NCBI GenBank assembly: GCA_002410925.1
Contig: DHPR01000011.1
Coordinates: forward strand, 12,692 to 76,691
Source: UBA5359 sp002410925 [NCBI: bacterium UBP13_UBA5359]
Lineage (GTDB): Bacteria > UBP13 > UBA5359
Direction of reading: 5' to 3'
Length of the DNA stretch: 64,000 nucleotides
The position numbers and the translations under genes are program-made. Shown here one piece after another: positions 1-8,759 of the stretch (its first letter is position 1; every line of letters starts with the position of its first letter). The notes beneath the pieces were generated by a model. The model saw nothing but the letters and a program-made list of their open reading frames with translations. It had not been told where the DNA came from and did no database searches.

Positions 1-42
1 TTCAGCCGCTATTATAGACCTTGTCCAAATTTTTCTGGGCAT
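1..42 (-). CDS. N-terminal start of an unknown gene, cut by the window edge
   Basis: Only fourteen codons are visible, reading MPRKIWTRSIIAAE and running off the left edge. The start is supported by a strong purine-rich ribosome binding site (GGGAGGG) seven bases before the ATG at 40-42. Nothing in the short stretch identifies the product. Its own control region probably lies to the right, where an AT-rich inverted repeat sits about 60-80 bp upstream of the start. Confidence 0.45.
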   Translation of the reverse strand, partial: MPRKIWTRSIIAAE

Positions 43-101
43 GCAATTTCCCTCCCGCAAACTTCGCTATCATCGCAATGGATATCAAGCCTCGGCCAAT
101 G

Positions 102-121
102 ATTGAAATAGTTATTTCAAT
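102..121. promoter_or_regulatory. Inverted repeat, possible operator of the left-edge gene
   Basis: ATTGAAATA and TATTTCAAT form a perfect 9-bp inverted repeat with a 2-bp spacer. A one-base interruption separates it from further symmetry (AATG/CATT) outside. The position, 60-80 bp upstream of the ATG at 42, and the lack of a T-run suit a dimeric regulator's binding site better than a terminator. The rest of 43-309 has no gene I can support. It holds one weak CACCACC/GGTGGTG hairpin at 183-210 without a U-tract. Confidence 0.35.
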
Positions 122-309
122 GCATTCGTGGCTATCGTTGTCCTTACTATTTTAATAGCTTTACTGATATGGAAGAACCTTCCACCACCAAAATAGCTAC
201 GCCGGTGGTGAATATCCTATAAAATATTATCATCTCATAGAAGCTCTGTCAAACAAATACCGGTGCTTAAGCAACAGCAAAATTATGGAGAGATATGTTG
301 TTCAAAAGG

Positions 310-1020
310 TTATCTGCTAAAAAAACTAAGGATTACGCTCGGCTCGCGTATGAAGAGCTTGCCGCCCACATTTGCAGATTCCGTATCAAGATGGCGATCG
401 ATAATAAAGGCCCTGCCAATGCCTGCCGCCAGCGGAACATCACCGTCTTCGTTCTCGTTATCGCCGATGGTGGCTATCCTCTTCGGCTCGATACCTGACT
501 GCGCAACGGCTCGCAGCCAGAACTCCCGCAGGGATTTCTGCCCTCTCAGATTATTGGTACCCAGAATACGTCTGAAACAGGGCGCCGACCAACCGTCACT
601 AAGTCCTGCTCGTCTCAGCTTATAAATACAGCCGACAATGGGATTGTTGCTGGCAATGAAGAGCTTCTTACCCAGACCATGCAAGGCCCTTACGGTTGCC
701 ACAGTATCCTGATAGACGGAAAGATTTTCGTCATGCCACTGACAAATCCTCTCCCATGTTCTGACCGTGGGCAAATGAAATTCGGCCATAAAATCGGGGT
801 AATCCCACCATATTATCTCGCCGGCCAGGCCTTCAATACTCTTTCCTGCTACGGCGGGATCCCAGCCCTCTTCCACCATTACGTCCCTGATAACAGCCAG
901 AATAGGATTTCCTCGGATCAATTGCTCTTGCGAATAATCCTTTTCCGGGCAGTTATCAATGAGAGTGCCGTCTATATCCACGAAAAAGCCCTCGAAATCC
1001 CATGGTTTATCTATCGGCAA
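310..1020 (-). CDS. HAD-superfamily hydrolase
   Basis: This 236-residue protein has HAD motif I (DIDGTLID) near residues 16-23, where the first Asp would be the phosphate-accepting nucleophile. A late GDNENEDG segment matches motif IV acidic residues that bind magnesium. The cap region between them is about 140 residues, as in phosphoglycolate-phosphatase-like members. The likely start is TTG at 1020. It lies inside the last codons of the upstream glycosidase-like gene and is preceded by AAGGGAG, so the two genes overlap by 14 bp and should be translationally coupled. The substrate is unknown. Context suggests a sugar phosphate, but that is inference. Confidence 0.8.
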   Translation of the reverse strand: MPIDKPWDFEGFFVDIDGTLIDNCPEKDYSQEQLIRGNPILAVIRDVMVEEGWDPAVAGKSIEGLAGEIIWWDYPDFMAEFHLPTVRTWERICQWHDENLSVYQDTVATVRALHGLGKKLFIASNNPIVGCIYKLRRAGLSDGWSAPCFRRILGTNNLRGQKSLREFWLRAVAQSGIEPKRIATIGDNENEDGDVPLAAGIGRAFIIDRHLDTESANVGGKLFIREPSVILSFFSR

Positions 1021-3016
1021 CTATAATCTCTCCCTTCCACTCCCTGCCGTCGACAAAGGCTGTCATCCCTTTAACCATTTCTGCGGCCGCCTCTCCATGA
1101 CAAAAGATCTCCAGACAGGCAACACCTATACGTATATCCACTATGCGTTTGCTCTTGTCTGCAGGCACCGCCAGGCAACGATCCGTGGCATAAATCATAA
1201 CCAGCTCTCCAGGATGAATGAATAAAGGTATCTTCTCATTAACTCCCACGGTGATATTGGCCTGGTGCAAACAACCGGGATCGGTGTTCAGAATATAGAT
1301 CACCCGCAAATCGTTCTCTCGGTATACGGCAAAACGTACTAGATCACTGGTCTCTATCATGACATCTCCCTGCCAGGCAGCTGAGAAAAAATCCAGCAGA
1401 TCGGCATAAAAACGTCTCAGCCCTCGGCAGCCGGGAAATTCGGTGCTGTTGACCAGAAAGGATGCTCCTTTATCGCATTGCTTGACCGTCAGAATCGGAC
1501 TACCGTCCAAAGACTCCAGGTTATCGCTGAAGCTGTCGGAGGCAGCAGCTATGATCTCGGCTCCATCCAGGGCTAGGGCAGCCATAGGGAATCCGCCGTC
1601 GTCATATTTGGGATCACTCTTCACCGTCCATAAAGGGAAGTGGTAATTGCCGACGGATGGCTGACGCAGGAACTTTATGCCCCAGTTGTTCCGCAGGCCA
1701 TCTTTCGGCACAGCTCTGACGCCAAAGAGCTCCCGTAGATCACCGCCGTTAATCAAGGATATCGGTGTGTCTCTTCTAGTCCGGGTATCCAGATGGGCCA
1801 GCGTCGCCAGAAGATGCCCTCCCTGCCTGACATACGCCAGCATCTTTTCATAGAGTTCCGGGGTCATGGTATTCCATCCCAAAAAGATCAGACAGTCATA
1901 CTCCTGCATCAGTGACAGCGGGCTTTCAGATGGAATAATGTCCGCCTGCCCCAGCGGCGGATTGCCGGATAGGTCCTGATCTCCATATCTGTAACGGAAC
2001 TCCCACGGCCTTTTTTTATAAAGAACATTGAACAGTTCCCAGGATTCTTCAGCAGTGCCGGATGGAACCCCATTCTCTCCGCGCTGCCCCCAAACGCAGG
2101 ATTGCCCCTGAGCAAAGCTATCCAGGTTGCCTTGCACAAAGGCTATACGAGCCTCGGGAAAGCCGGACGGCCGCGGGTTGGATTTCGCAAACCCGGCCAG
2201 CCCGGCCAATTCACGGCGAAAGGCTTTAACTTCCGGCGCATCGGTTGATAGATCCTTTCCCAGGGCTTTGTAATCCATAAGGCCATGCTCTGCGTAGATG
2301 GGATCGGCGCCGCGCATAAAGGTATGATAAAGCGAAACTCTCCAACGATGCCGCCACAGATCGTCGTGTTCGTTGCCGCCATACCATACCATGGCCATGT
2401 CGGCACCAAAATGGCCTTTGCCGTAGGCCAGAGTTGCACCCTTAACGGCGGAATGATAGAGCTCGTTGAAGCGATCGTAGGTGACCTCCAGATCTACTCG
2501 GTCAATGCCGGCCCGATAGAGATATCTAGCTACGGCCGAGGCCTCTATGCAAATCAACGGATGCCGAACAATAGTCTGCTCTGCCCTGGCGATGGAATCT
2601 CTCAGCTTGCTTATAAAGTATCCTTCCGCCTCGGCGGCACAGGCAGTGGGTGGTATGGCATTGGGAGAGCCTTTGATAGTGCTCTCCGGCCAGTATAGTC
2701 CCAGGCCGCCGTATTCGCACATGAAGAGAGTGCCGTCATAAGCTTCGCCAGCTTCGGCTATCAGTCTATCCATCTCTTGCGGCGTGATCATAGCATAGTT
2801 CTCCCGCAGGACATCCCGCAGCCGGCTCCACATCTCATCCATGACGAACTTTATCTTATGCTCCCTGCAAAAGGCTATTACCCGACACAACACCTCCACG
2901 GGCCACGGCCCGACAAAGAGAACCGTATAATCCCCCAAGCCCTCGTCTCGGATGCGTTCAAGCGTGCTTATCTCATAGGATGCCTCGCTCATGCCTCCGA
3001 CTGAAACACGTTTCAT
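1007..3016 (-). CDS. Unclassified glycosidase-like protein with a GATase-like domain
   Basis: This is a 669-residue cytoplasmic protein with no signal peptide. The N-terminal two thirds are rich in Trp/Tyr and Asp/Glu and look like a TIM-barrel glycosidase (segments such as FVMDEMW and MVWYGGNEHDD). Around residues 390-440 a segment reading CLIFLGWN, then an acidic helix, then GGHLLATLAH resembles the class I glutamine-amidotransferase-like fold that follows the barrel in GH42-type enzymes. No exact family could be assigned. The start is firm: AGGAGGT lies upstream of the ATG at 3016. It overlaps the HAD gene downstream, and an SBP remnant precedes it by about 60 bp. Confidence 0.55.
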   Translation of the reverse strand: MKRVSVGGMSEASYEISTLERIRDEGLGDYTVLFVGPWPVEVLCRVIAFCREHKIKFVMDEMWSRLRDVLRENYAMITPQEMDRLIAEAGEAYDGTLFMCEYGGLGLYWPESTIKGSPNAIPPTACAAEAEGYFISKLRDSIARAEQTIVRHPLICIEASAVARYLYRAGIDRVDLEVTYDRFNELYHSAVKGATLAYGKGHFGADMAMVWYGGNEHDDLWRHRWRVSLYHTFMRGADPIYAEHGLMDYKALGKDLSTDAPEVKAFRRELAGLAGFAKSNPRPSGFPEARIAFVQGNLDSFAQGQSCVWGQRGENGVPSGTAEESWELFNVLYKKRPWEFRYRYGDQDLSGNPPLGQADIIPSESPLSLMQEYDCLIFLGWNTMTPELYEKMLAYVRQGGHLLATLAHLDTRTRRDTPISLINGGDLRELFGVRAVPKDGLRNNWGIKFLRQPSVGNYHFPLWTVKSDPKYDDGGFPMAALALDGAEIIAAASDSFSDNLESLDGSPILTVKQCDKGASFLVNSTEFPGCRGLRRFYADLLDFFSAAWQGDVMIETSDLVRFAVYRENDLRVIYILNTDPGCLHQANITVGVNEKIPLFIHPGELVMIYATDRCLAVPADKSKRIVDIRIGVACLEIFCHGEAAAEMVKGMTAFVDGREWKGEIIVADR

Positions 3017-3079
3017 CTAAACCTCCTGCCTGTCTGTTTCGGCTTTCTTACAGTACGCCCGATAGCGTTACCTTTTGAG

Positions 3080-3859
3080 TTATTCACCATTATTACTCTT
3101 GAATTTTTTTGTTTCAACCTTGATGCTCTCTATGGCCTTATCGGCGCTGATCATATTCAGCCTGACCTTGTCCAGCTCCGGATATAATACTTGAGATTGC
3201 CAGGCAGAGAACCAGGTGAACCTGGCAGAGCTGGGAACGAATTCATCTATGTATTTATAGAAGGCCTGGTAGTTCTTATCAGGTGAAGAGAAGCGCCGTT
3301 CCGCAACCAGCTTATCTGCCGGTATAGCAAGCTTGCCTCCGGCCAGAATCTCCGCACCCGGGCCATAGGCGGCAAATTTAACGAATTCCCATGCCTGACG
3401 AGGATACTTTGTCCGGTTATATACCACCAGCACGCCGGAGCCTTCTATTACTTTGCGCTCTCCATCCTTATTCACGGGCACCGGGGCCAGATCCCACTCA
3501 AAGGCGCTGATATCCTTCAGGGTAGACAGTGTCCATGATGAAGCTACCAGCATAGCCAATCTGCCAGTCATGAAGAACTCCAATTCGCTGCGGTAGGCAT
3601 TCGGCAGCTCAGCCGCTGAAGGTGCTACCTTGTACTTATTGCGCATATCATTGACAAAAGTGACAGCCTCTCTGACCTGCCGGCTGTCACCCGTAAAATT
3701 GCCCCGAGCATCGAACCACGCTCCACCCCAATAACCAACGGCCGGGCCTATGCCAGGGGGTATTGAGCCATAACTTACAATTCGGCCATTCTTCCTGACA
3801 GTAAGGGTCCTAGCTGCCCTCTCACCCTTCACCCGCACAACATCACTCGGAAAAATATT
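3080..3859 (-). pseudogene. Beheaded extracellular sugar-binding protein (ABC family 1 SBP)
   Basis: The reading frame matches the C-terminal half of family 1 extracellular solute-binding proteins. It includes AARTLTVRKNG, the WGGAWFDARG segment, FFMTGRLAML, and the VYNRTKYPRQAWEFVKF pattern. The signal peptide and roughly the first 150 residues are missing. The frame is open back to the TAG stop of the glcD-like gene at 3860-3862 and is in phase with it, so the join is abrupt. A GTG at 3836-3838 could start a 252-residue protein, but it would lack export signal and half of the binding cleft. I take it as a rearrangement or deletion remnant; assembly chimerism is the alternative. No partner permease genes are present. 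Confidence 0.75.
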
Positions 3860-5287
3860 CTACTTGCCCATCTCTACCACCTTGCCCGGATTGAGAATAT
3901 TATCCGGGTCAAGCGCTTTTTTGATGGCCGTCATCAGATCGAGATTAGCGGCAGGCGACATCGCTTCCAGATGGTCTCTCTTGGCCAGCCCTATGCCGTG
4001 TTCCCCTGAAATCACTCCGCCACGAGCAGCGGCATCAGCAAAAAGATCCCGCCGGACCTGCTCATGCATCTCTCGCCATCCGGGCAGATCTTCACCAATA
4101 ATTCCATCATCCAGGCGGCAGCGCAGTGAATGAGTGTGGACATTGCCGTCGGCTGCGTGACCGTAGGTGGGAAGCGATATGTTATACCGAGCTTCCAATT
4201 CATGAATAAAACCGATGTGTCCGGCTATTTCAGACCTGGGAACGCAGATGTCGAAGAGTTCTACCGTGCCGGGACGCAACGCTTCATAAAGCATGCTGCG
4301 CAGTTCCAGTATATCGGCCTGGCGGCTGTCATCCTCTGCCAGCAGCATATCCAGAGCTCCGCCGGCCTCAGCTATGGCAGCCAGATCCTCTGCCTGCCCC
4401 AGCACTTCATCCTCACTGCGCCCATCCAGAATAAGCATCAGCGAGGCCGCCCCGTCACGAGCCGGCCAGCTTCTATCGAGCAGCCTTTCTGCACAGCGTA
4501 TTACGGAGTGCTCCAGAAATTCCACAGCACACGGTATAATATCTGCTTTGAGTATCTTCGGCACAACGGAAACGGCCTCTGCTACGCCGGCAAAGGGAGC
4601 TACCAGAGTCTTGCTTACACTTGGAGGCGGCAGCAGGGATATTGTAACCCTGGTGATTATACCCAGTGTGCCTTCAGAGCCGATCATCAGATCCAATAAA
4701 TTGTAGCCGGAGCTGGATTTAATAAACTTGCCCCCCAGATTTGCTATTCTACCGTCAGCCAGAACAACCTGAAGTCCGATAACATATCGCTTCACCGTAC
4801 CGTACTTGACGGCGCGTGCGCCACCTGCGTTGGCGGCTGCGGCACCACCGATAAAGGCTCCTTCATCTCCCGGATGAGGCGGGAAGAAGAGCTTCATCTC
4901 CTTTACATGCTGATAAAGATCATGCAGAGTCATGCCCGCCTGGACGGTAATGGTATGATTATCCGAATCAGCATCCACAACGCCATTCAATCTATTCAGA
5001 CTGAGCACGACTCCACCTGCCGCAGGGACGCACCCGGCAGAGAGACCCGTTCCTCCTCCGCGAGCAGTCAAAGGTATTTTCATCTCCGCACACAACCTGA
5101 CGATAGCCGACGTTTCCTCTTCTGACCCGGGGCGAACAACAGCTGCCGGCATACAGGCAAACTCTTCCATGGCGTATTCATCGCGAGAAAAGGGCTCGAT
5201 ATCCTCAAAAGATATCAATACATTTTCACTTCCTACGATATTTTCAGCTCGCTCGATCCATTTTTCAATATTTGGCCGAGTAGTCAT
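3860..5287 (-). CDS. glcD: FAD-linked 2-hydroxyacid oxidase, GlcD/D-lactate dehydrogenase type
   Basis: The 475-residue length is normal for GlcD. The N-terminal PCMH-type FAD domain shows TARGGGTGLSAGCVP near residues 75-90 and the conserved GGAAAANAGGARAVKYG and GSEGTLGIIT segments. The C-terminal cap carries GHAADGNVHTH and the hallmark GEHGIG. Members oxidise glycolate or D-lactate and pass electrons to the respiratory chain. The gene sits 26 bp downstream of the LarA-like gene in the same direction. A role in lactate use therefore fits, with the racemase giving the D-isomer. No glcE or glcF partner is present. Start is at ATG 5287 with a GGGGGAA ribosome binding site. Confidence 0.88.
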   Translation of the reverse strand: MTTRPNIEKWIERAENIVGSENVLISFEDIEPFSRDEYAMEEFACMPAAVVRPGSEEETSAIVRLCAEMKIPLTARGGGTGLSAGCVPAAGGVVLSLNRLNGVVDADSDNHTITVQAGMTLHDLYQHVKEMKLFFPPHPGDEGAFIGGAAAANAGGARAVKYGTVKRYVIGLQVVLADGRIANLGGKFIKSSSGYNLLDLMIGSEGTLGIITRVTISLLPPPSVSKTLVAPFAGVAEAVSVVPKILKADIIPCAVEFLEHSVIRCAERLLDRSWPARDGAASLMLILDGRSEDEVLGQAEDLAAIAEAGGALDMLLAEDDSRQADILELRSMLYEALRPGTVELFDICVPRSEIAGHIGFIHELEARYNISLPTYGHAADGNVHTHSLRCRLDDGIIGEDLPGWREMHEQVRRDLFADAAARGGVISGEHGIGLAKRDHLEAMSPAANLDLMTAIKKALDPDNILNPGKVVEMGK

Positions 5288-5313
5288 TTCGCTTTTTCCC
5301 CCTTGTTTATTCG

Positions 5314-6585
5314 TTAGTTTTCCTCCTTGATATAAGGTATGGTCATCGGTCCCTCCGGCAAAACGGCTATGGAAGAACGGCCTCCCAGCTCATCCATCTC
5401 TGCTGCCAGGCGTATTTCAATATTTTCAACCGCTTCCATATATGCCTGTGATACCTCATGTGCCTCCAGACCGGAATAGAGAGCTATCCGAGCTCGGGAA
5501 GCTATAATTGCCAATAGTTGTGCCTCCCACTGATCGAGCATGCCCTCTTTCGAAATCCTTACTTGAGCTAACAAATCCTCCGGAGAGCTATGAGTTGTCA
5601 ACAGGCTCTTGAAATTGCCGTGATCCGGGAAACCATCACGGCACTCAGCGGCACATAGTATAAGCCCCCCTGAACGAACAATCCTGCCGGCTGCCGACAT
5701 ACCTTTTACCGTCTGATAAAGATTCTGATCCAGCGGATAACCGCCGTTGGTGGTTATCACTATATCGTAATGATCGGGAACAGATACCATGGCGCTTTCA
5801 CGACAAAAACGGCAGGCCTCTTCATGACAGGCTATCGGTTCTCCGGCAAACAATCCGGTGATATGACGATCACGGTTCAAAGTTACGTTGATGCAAAAAT
5901 CCGCCGGCTGCAAAGCACCGCATTCTCTGATCATGTTCTGGGTAGGATTGCCATCAAGCATACCCCAGGTGGAGCGAGAATGATCGATCATTTCAGCTCC
6001 GTGAAAGTATATGATATCCTCTATGCCGAGTATCCCCGGGCAGACGGCTTTGTATCCCCCAGAAAATCCGGCCATAAAATGCGGCTCAACAAAACCTAAT
6101 AGAATGCGTTTATCCGCCCGAATATATTCACGATTCATCCTTATGCAACGTCCTCCGCGAAGTCGACCGGCACTGTCCAGCTTATCCGCTTTGAAAGCAT
6201 CGTGATTGACGACGTGATATCGGCTGATTATCTCCCGCCCCAGCATAGCTGCCATCTCATCTGAATTACAGGCTCGGTGTGACCCGGTACCGATGATTAT
6301 CGTTAATCTATCAGGCGATACATGCCCCATCTCTTTCATCAGCCAGGGTATGACCCTGTTACCGGGGAAAGGCCTTGTAATATCAGGTATTACTACCGCC
6401 ACGTTCTCTTCAGAGGAGATCATTTCTCTAAGCGGCAATGAGCCTGAGGGAGCTCTGACAGCCTTGCTGAAGGCCTCTCTTTCGTCAGGTAATCCGGCGG
6501 TATATACGGGTTCGATAACGTTGATATCGGTATCTGGCAGATTTACCATCAGATGGCCGCCACCATATTTTAACGCTACTCTCAT
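5314..6585 (-). CDS. larA: LarA-type nickel-pincer 2-hydroxyacid (lactate) racemase
   Basis: With the ATG at 6583-6585 the protein has 423 residues and starts MRVALKYGGG. A GAGAGG ribosome binding site stands four bases upstream. A longer TTG-started frame from 6621 has none and is less likely. GTGSHR and the GGYKAVCPG segment are typical. Residues His103, His169, Lys179 and His195 align at a constant offset of five with His108, His174, Lys184 and His200 of Lactobacillus plantarum LarA. Those residues hold the nickel-pincer cofactor and do the proton transfer. LarB, LarC and LarE, which make the cofactor, are not in this window. Co-directional with the FAD oxidase downstream and probably under the adjacent GntR regulator. 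Confidence 0.88.
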   Translation of the reverse strand: MRVALKYGGGHLMVNLPDTDINVIEPVYTAGLPDEREAFSKAVRAPSGSLPLREMISSEENVAVVIPDITRPFPGNRVIPWLMKEMGHVSPDRLTIIIGTGSHRACNSDEMAAMLGREIISRYHVVNHDAFKADKLDSAGRLRGGRCIRMNREYIRADKRILLGFVEPHFMAGFSGGYKAVCPGILGIEDIIYFHGAEMIDHSRSTWGMLDGNPTQNMIRECGALQPADFCINVTLNRDRHITGLFAGEPIACHEEACRFCRESAMVSVPDHYDIVITTNGGYPLDQNLYQTVKGMSAAGRIVRSGGLILCAAECRDGFPDHGNFKSLLTTHSSPEDLLAQVRISKEGMLDQWEAQLLAIIASRARIALYSGLEAHEVSQAYMEAVENIEIRLAAEMDELGGRSSIAVLPEGPMTIPYIKEEN

Positions 6586-6701
6586 TTTTCCTCTCACTAT
6601 TTCAAAGGTATTTTCCCGCAACAGCTTCAGACGTTGCAGCTTTTATCAGCCACGCCCCCAAATTCCTGCTGCCGATTCGCAGATAGCTCAAGCTATTGTA
6701 G

Positions 6702-6713
6702 ATTGTATACATT
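6702..6713. promoter_or_regulatory. GntR/FadR-type operator upstream of larA
   Basis: ATTGTATACATT has a perfect TGTATACA core at 6704-6711. The same ten bases ATTGTATACA recur in front of the adjacent GntR gene at 7443-7452. FadR-subfamily regulators commonly bind short palindromes with a GTATAC-like core. The site lies about 117 bp upstream of the larA ATG, in a place suited to controlling the larA-glcD unit. Confidence 0.6.
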
Positions 6714-6745
6714 ACCGTATGGAGCCTTATCGGCCTATATAGTTC

Positions 6746-7417
6746 TTAGGACTCCGCTTTTAAAGTTTTCATTATATTGCTTCTGGTATGAAGAATATGC
6801 TCCCTCATGGCTTCTGCCGCCGCCGTTACATCTCTCTTTTCAAGAGCCTCTATGATTTGTATATGCTCTTCAAGAGCCTGCCTGATCTGTTTATCCTCTC
6901 TGGCTATGACGGTAGTCCTGAAGAAATTAACCATGTTACCCAGAGATTCTATGGTTGCAGCCAGGCGTTTGTTACCGGAATGCTCGGCAATGCAGTAGTG
7001 AAATTCCCGGTCAAAAGCATGGCTTCCTTCATTATGGCCTGATATTATCTCCTGGCGGCTCTTCTCAGCTTCGATCCTGAGTTCCTTGATAATGGCCTTC
7101 GGTATCCGCAGCGTTGCCAGAGTTACAGCCAGCTCCTCCAGAACTGCTCTGATATCGTAAATCTCAACTACATCCTGCAACTCCAGTTTCTTGACATACA
7201 TGCCTTTTCGCGGAAGAAGCTCCACCAGTTCATCCTTGGCCAGAGACTTCATCGCTTCTCTGACCGGCGTCCGGCTGACACCCAGTTGCCGTGCTACCTC
7301 CTCTTCAGTAAGGCGGTCCCCGGGAGCCAGCTTCCCGGTGAGGATCTGCTCTGTTATGATCTCGTATATTCGATGATCTATATTGGTATGCTCTATTTGC
7401 GACAGATTAAATGACAT
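6746..7417 (-). CDS. GntR-family (FadR/FCD) transcriptional regulator
   Basis: The N-terminal winged helix (about residues 10-75) carries LAPGDRLTEEEVARQLGVSR then TPVREAMKSL, the classic GntR signature. The C-terminal helical FCD domain shows the acidic DIRAVLEE, a DREFH segment and later His residues (EEH, REH) that usually bind a metal and an organic acid. The ATG at 7415-7417 has GGTGG five bases upstream, better placed than the GTG at 7426. It is co-directional with larA and glcD, with an operator copy in front of each transcription unit. A lactate or other 2-hydroxyacid effector is therefore plausible. Confidence 0.88.
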   Translation of the reverse strand: MSFNLSQIEHTNIDHRIYEIITEQILTGKLAPGDRLTEEEVARQLGVSRTPVREAMKSLAKDELVELLPRKGMYVKKLELQDVVEIYDIRAVLEELAVTLATLRIPKAIIKELRIEAEKSRQEIISGHNEGSHAFDREFHYCIAEHSGNKRLAATIESLGNMVNFFRTTVIAREDKQIRQALEEHIQIIEALEKRDVTAAAEAMREHILHTRSNIMKTLKAES

Positions 7418-7443
7418 GGCAACCACCCAGCTTTAATTGTGCA

Positions 7444-7453
7444 TTGTATACAA
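7444..7453. promoter_or_regulatory. GntR operator in the regulator's own promoter
   Basis: TTGTATACAA is an exact palindrome 27 bp upstream of the ATG at 7417. It shares ATTGTATACA with the site before larA. On the minus strand it overlaps a TACAAT-like -10 sequence, which would allow self-repression. Confidence 0.6.
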
Positions 7454-7586
7454 CATTCGACGTTATCAGAAAAGTTCCTCTTTTCCTTTACAGCTTGCAT
7501 AAAGCATCGCAAGTTGAACCGGGGCGACAGCCGCCATAGAAAGATGTCCGAGAAAACTAAGCGCTAGAAGCAGCGATTAGTTGCCG

Positions 7587-8759
7587 TCAGAGACGGGCTA
7601 CATCGCTCTCCCTGGCTGCACGCGCCACAGCTTCTGCTACAGCCGGTCCTACGCGCCTGTCAAAGGCTTCAGGGATGATATAGTCGGGCTTCAGATCCTC
7701 CGGCTTTACCAGAGCGGCTATGGCTTCCGAGGCGGCCATCTTCATGGCATGGTTTATCTCCCTGGCTCTGACATCCAAAGCGCCGCGAAAGATACCCGGA
7801 AAAGCCAACACATTATTGATCTGGTTTGGATAATCAGAGCGCCCGGTGCCTATTACTGAAGCCCCGGCAGACTGGGCTTCTTCCGGTGTTATCTCCGGTA
7901 CCGGGTTAGCCATAGCAAAGATAATGGGGTCGTCGGCCATACGCCTGATCATATCCGGCTTCAGAACTCCGGCTACAGAGACTCCGATAAAGAGGTCCAT
8001 GCCCTCGATGATCTCCTCCAGATTTCCTTTTAGGCCCTCTCTATTGGTCTCCCCGGCCAGCTTCTCCTTGAAGCTATTGTTGCCGGAGCGTCCTGTATAG
8101 AGAGCTCCCCTGGTATCGCATATCACTATGTCATGAACTCCGGACGCCAATAGGTAACGTGAAATAGCTGTACCGGCCGCCCCCGCGCCATTCATTAAAA
8201 CTCGTAAATCCCCCATCTCCTTGCCGGTTATCTTCAAGGCATTGATAAGTCCGGCCAGCACTACTACAGCTGTGCCGTGCTGGTCATCGTGAAAAACAGG
8301 AATATCCAATCGTTTTTTAAGCTCATCCTCTATATAAAAACACTCCGGAGCCGCTATATCTTCGAGATTTATGCCTCCAAAAGTAGGAGCTATGGCTTCA
8401 ACAGTTTCGACGATGGAATCCGGATTTCCGGCATTAAGGCATATCGGAAAGGCATCCACATTGCCGAAAGTTTTGAAGAGCACTGCTTTACCTTCCATGA
8501 CCGGCATACCGGCCTCCGCACCTATCTTTCCCAGACCCAGCACCGCCGTGCCATCCGTAACCACCGCCACCAGATTCCCTCTGGCCGTATAATCCCAGAC
8601 TCTATCCGGATGGTGGTAGATTTCCATACAGGCGTCAGCTACACCCGGCGTATATGCCAGACTCAGATCATAATTATTCTCTACCGGAACCTTGCTGATA
8701 ACCTCTATCTTTCCTTTGTGCTCCAGATGCAGCTTCAGAGCTTCTTCCCTTATTCCCAT
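7587..8759 (-). CDS. NAD(P)-dependent malic enzyme
   Basis: The 390-residue protein is the short form of malic enzyme, without a phosphotransacetylase domain. It converts malate to pyruvate and CO2 with reduction of NAD(P). The N-terminus has LSLAYTPGVADAC with the catalytic Tyr. VMEGKAVLFK contains the catalytic Lys, followed by the metal-binding LEDIAAPECF and FHDDQHGTAVV segments. The NAD(P) Rossmann domain shows NGAGAAGTAI. Start is ATG 8759 with AAGGGAG eight bases upstream. Homology runs from the first residues, so the start is secure even though it lies 86 bp inside the end of dnaE. It is probably co-transcribed with dnaE. Confidence 0.93.
   Translation of the reverse strand: MGIREEALKLHLEHKGKIEVISKVPVENNYDLSLAYTPGVADACMEIYHHPDRVWDYTARGNLVAVVTDGTAVLGLGKIGAEAGMPVMEGKAVLFKTFGNVDAFPICLNAGNPDSIVETVEAIAPTFGGINLEDIAAPECFYIEDELKKRLDIPVFHDDQHGTAVVVLAGLINALKITGKEMGDLRVLMNGAGAAGTAISRYLLASGVHDIVICDTRGALYTGRSGNNSFKEKLAGETNREGLKGNLEEIIEGMDLFIGVSVAGVLKPDMIRRMADDPIIFAMANPVPEITPEEAQSAGASVIGTGRSDYPNQINNVLAFPGIFRGALDVRAREINHAMKMAASEAIAALVKPEDLKPDYIIPEAFDRRVGPAVAEAVARAARESDVARL

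Noticed and set aside
183-210. CACCACC/GGTGGTG hairpin as terminator of the HAD gene
   Set aside because: The loop is 14 nt and no U-tract follows on the minus strand.
2285-2698. 137-residue plus-strand frame inside the glycosidase-like gene
   Set aside because: Lies fully opposite a well-supported gene with a strong start; no domain seen.
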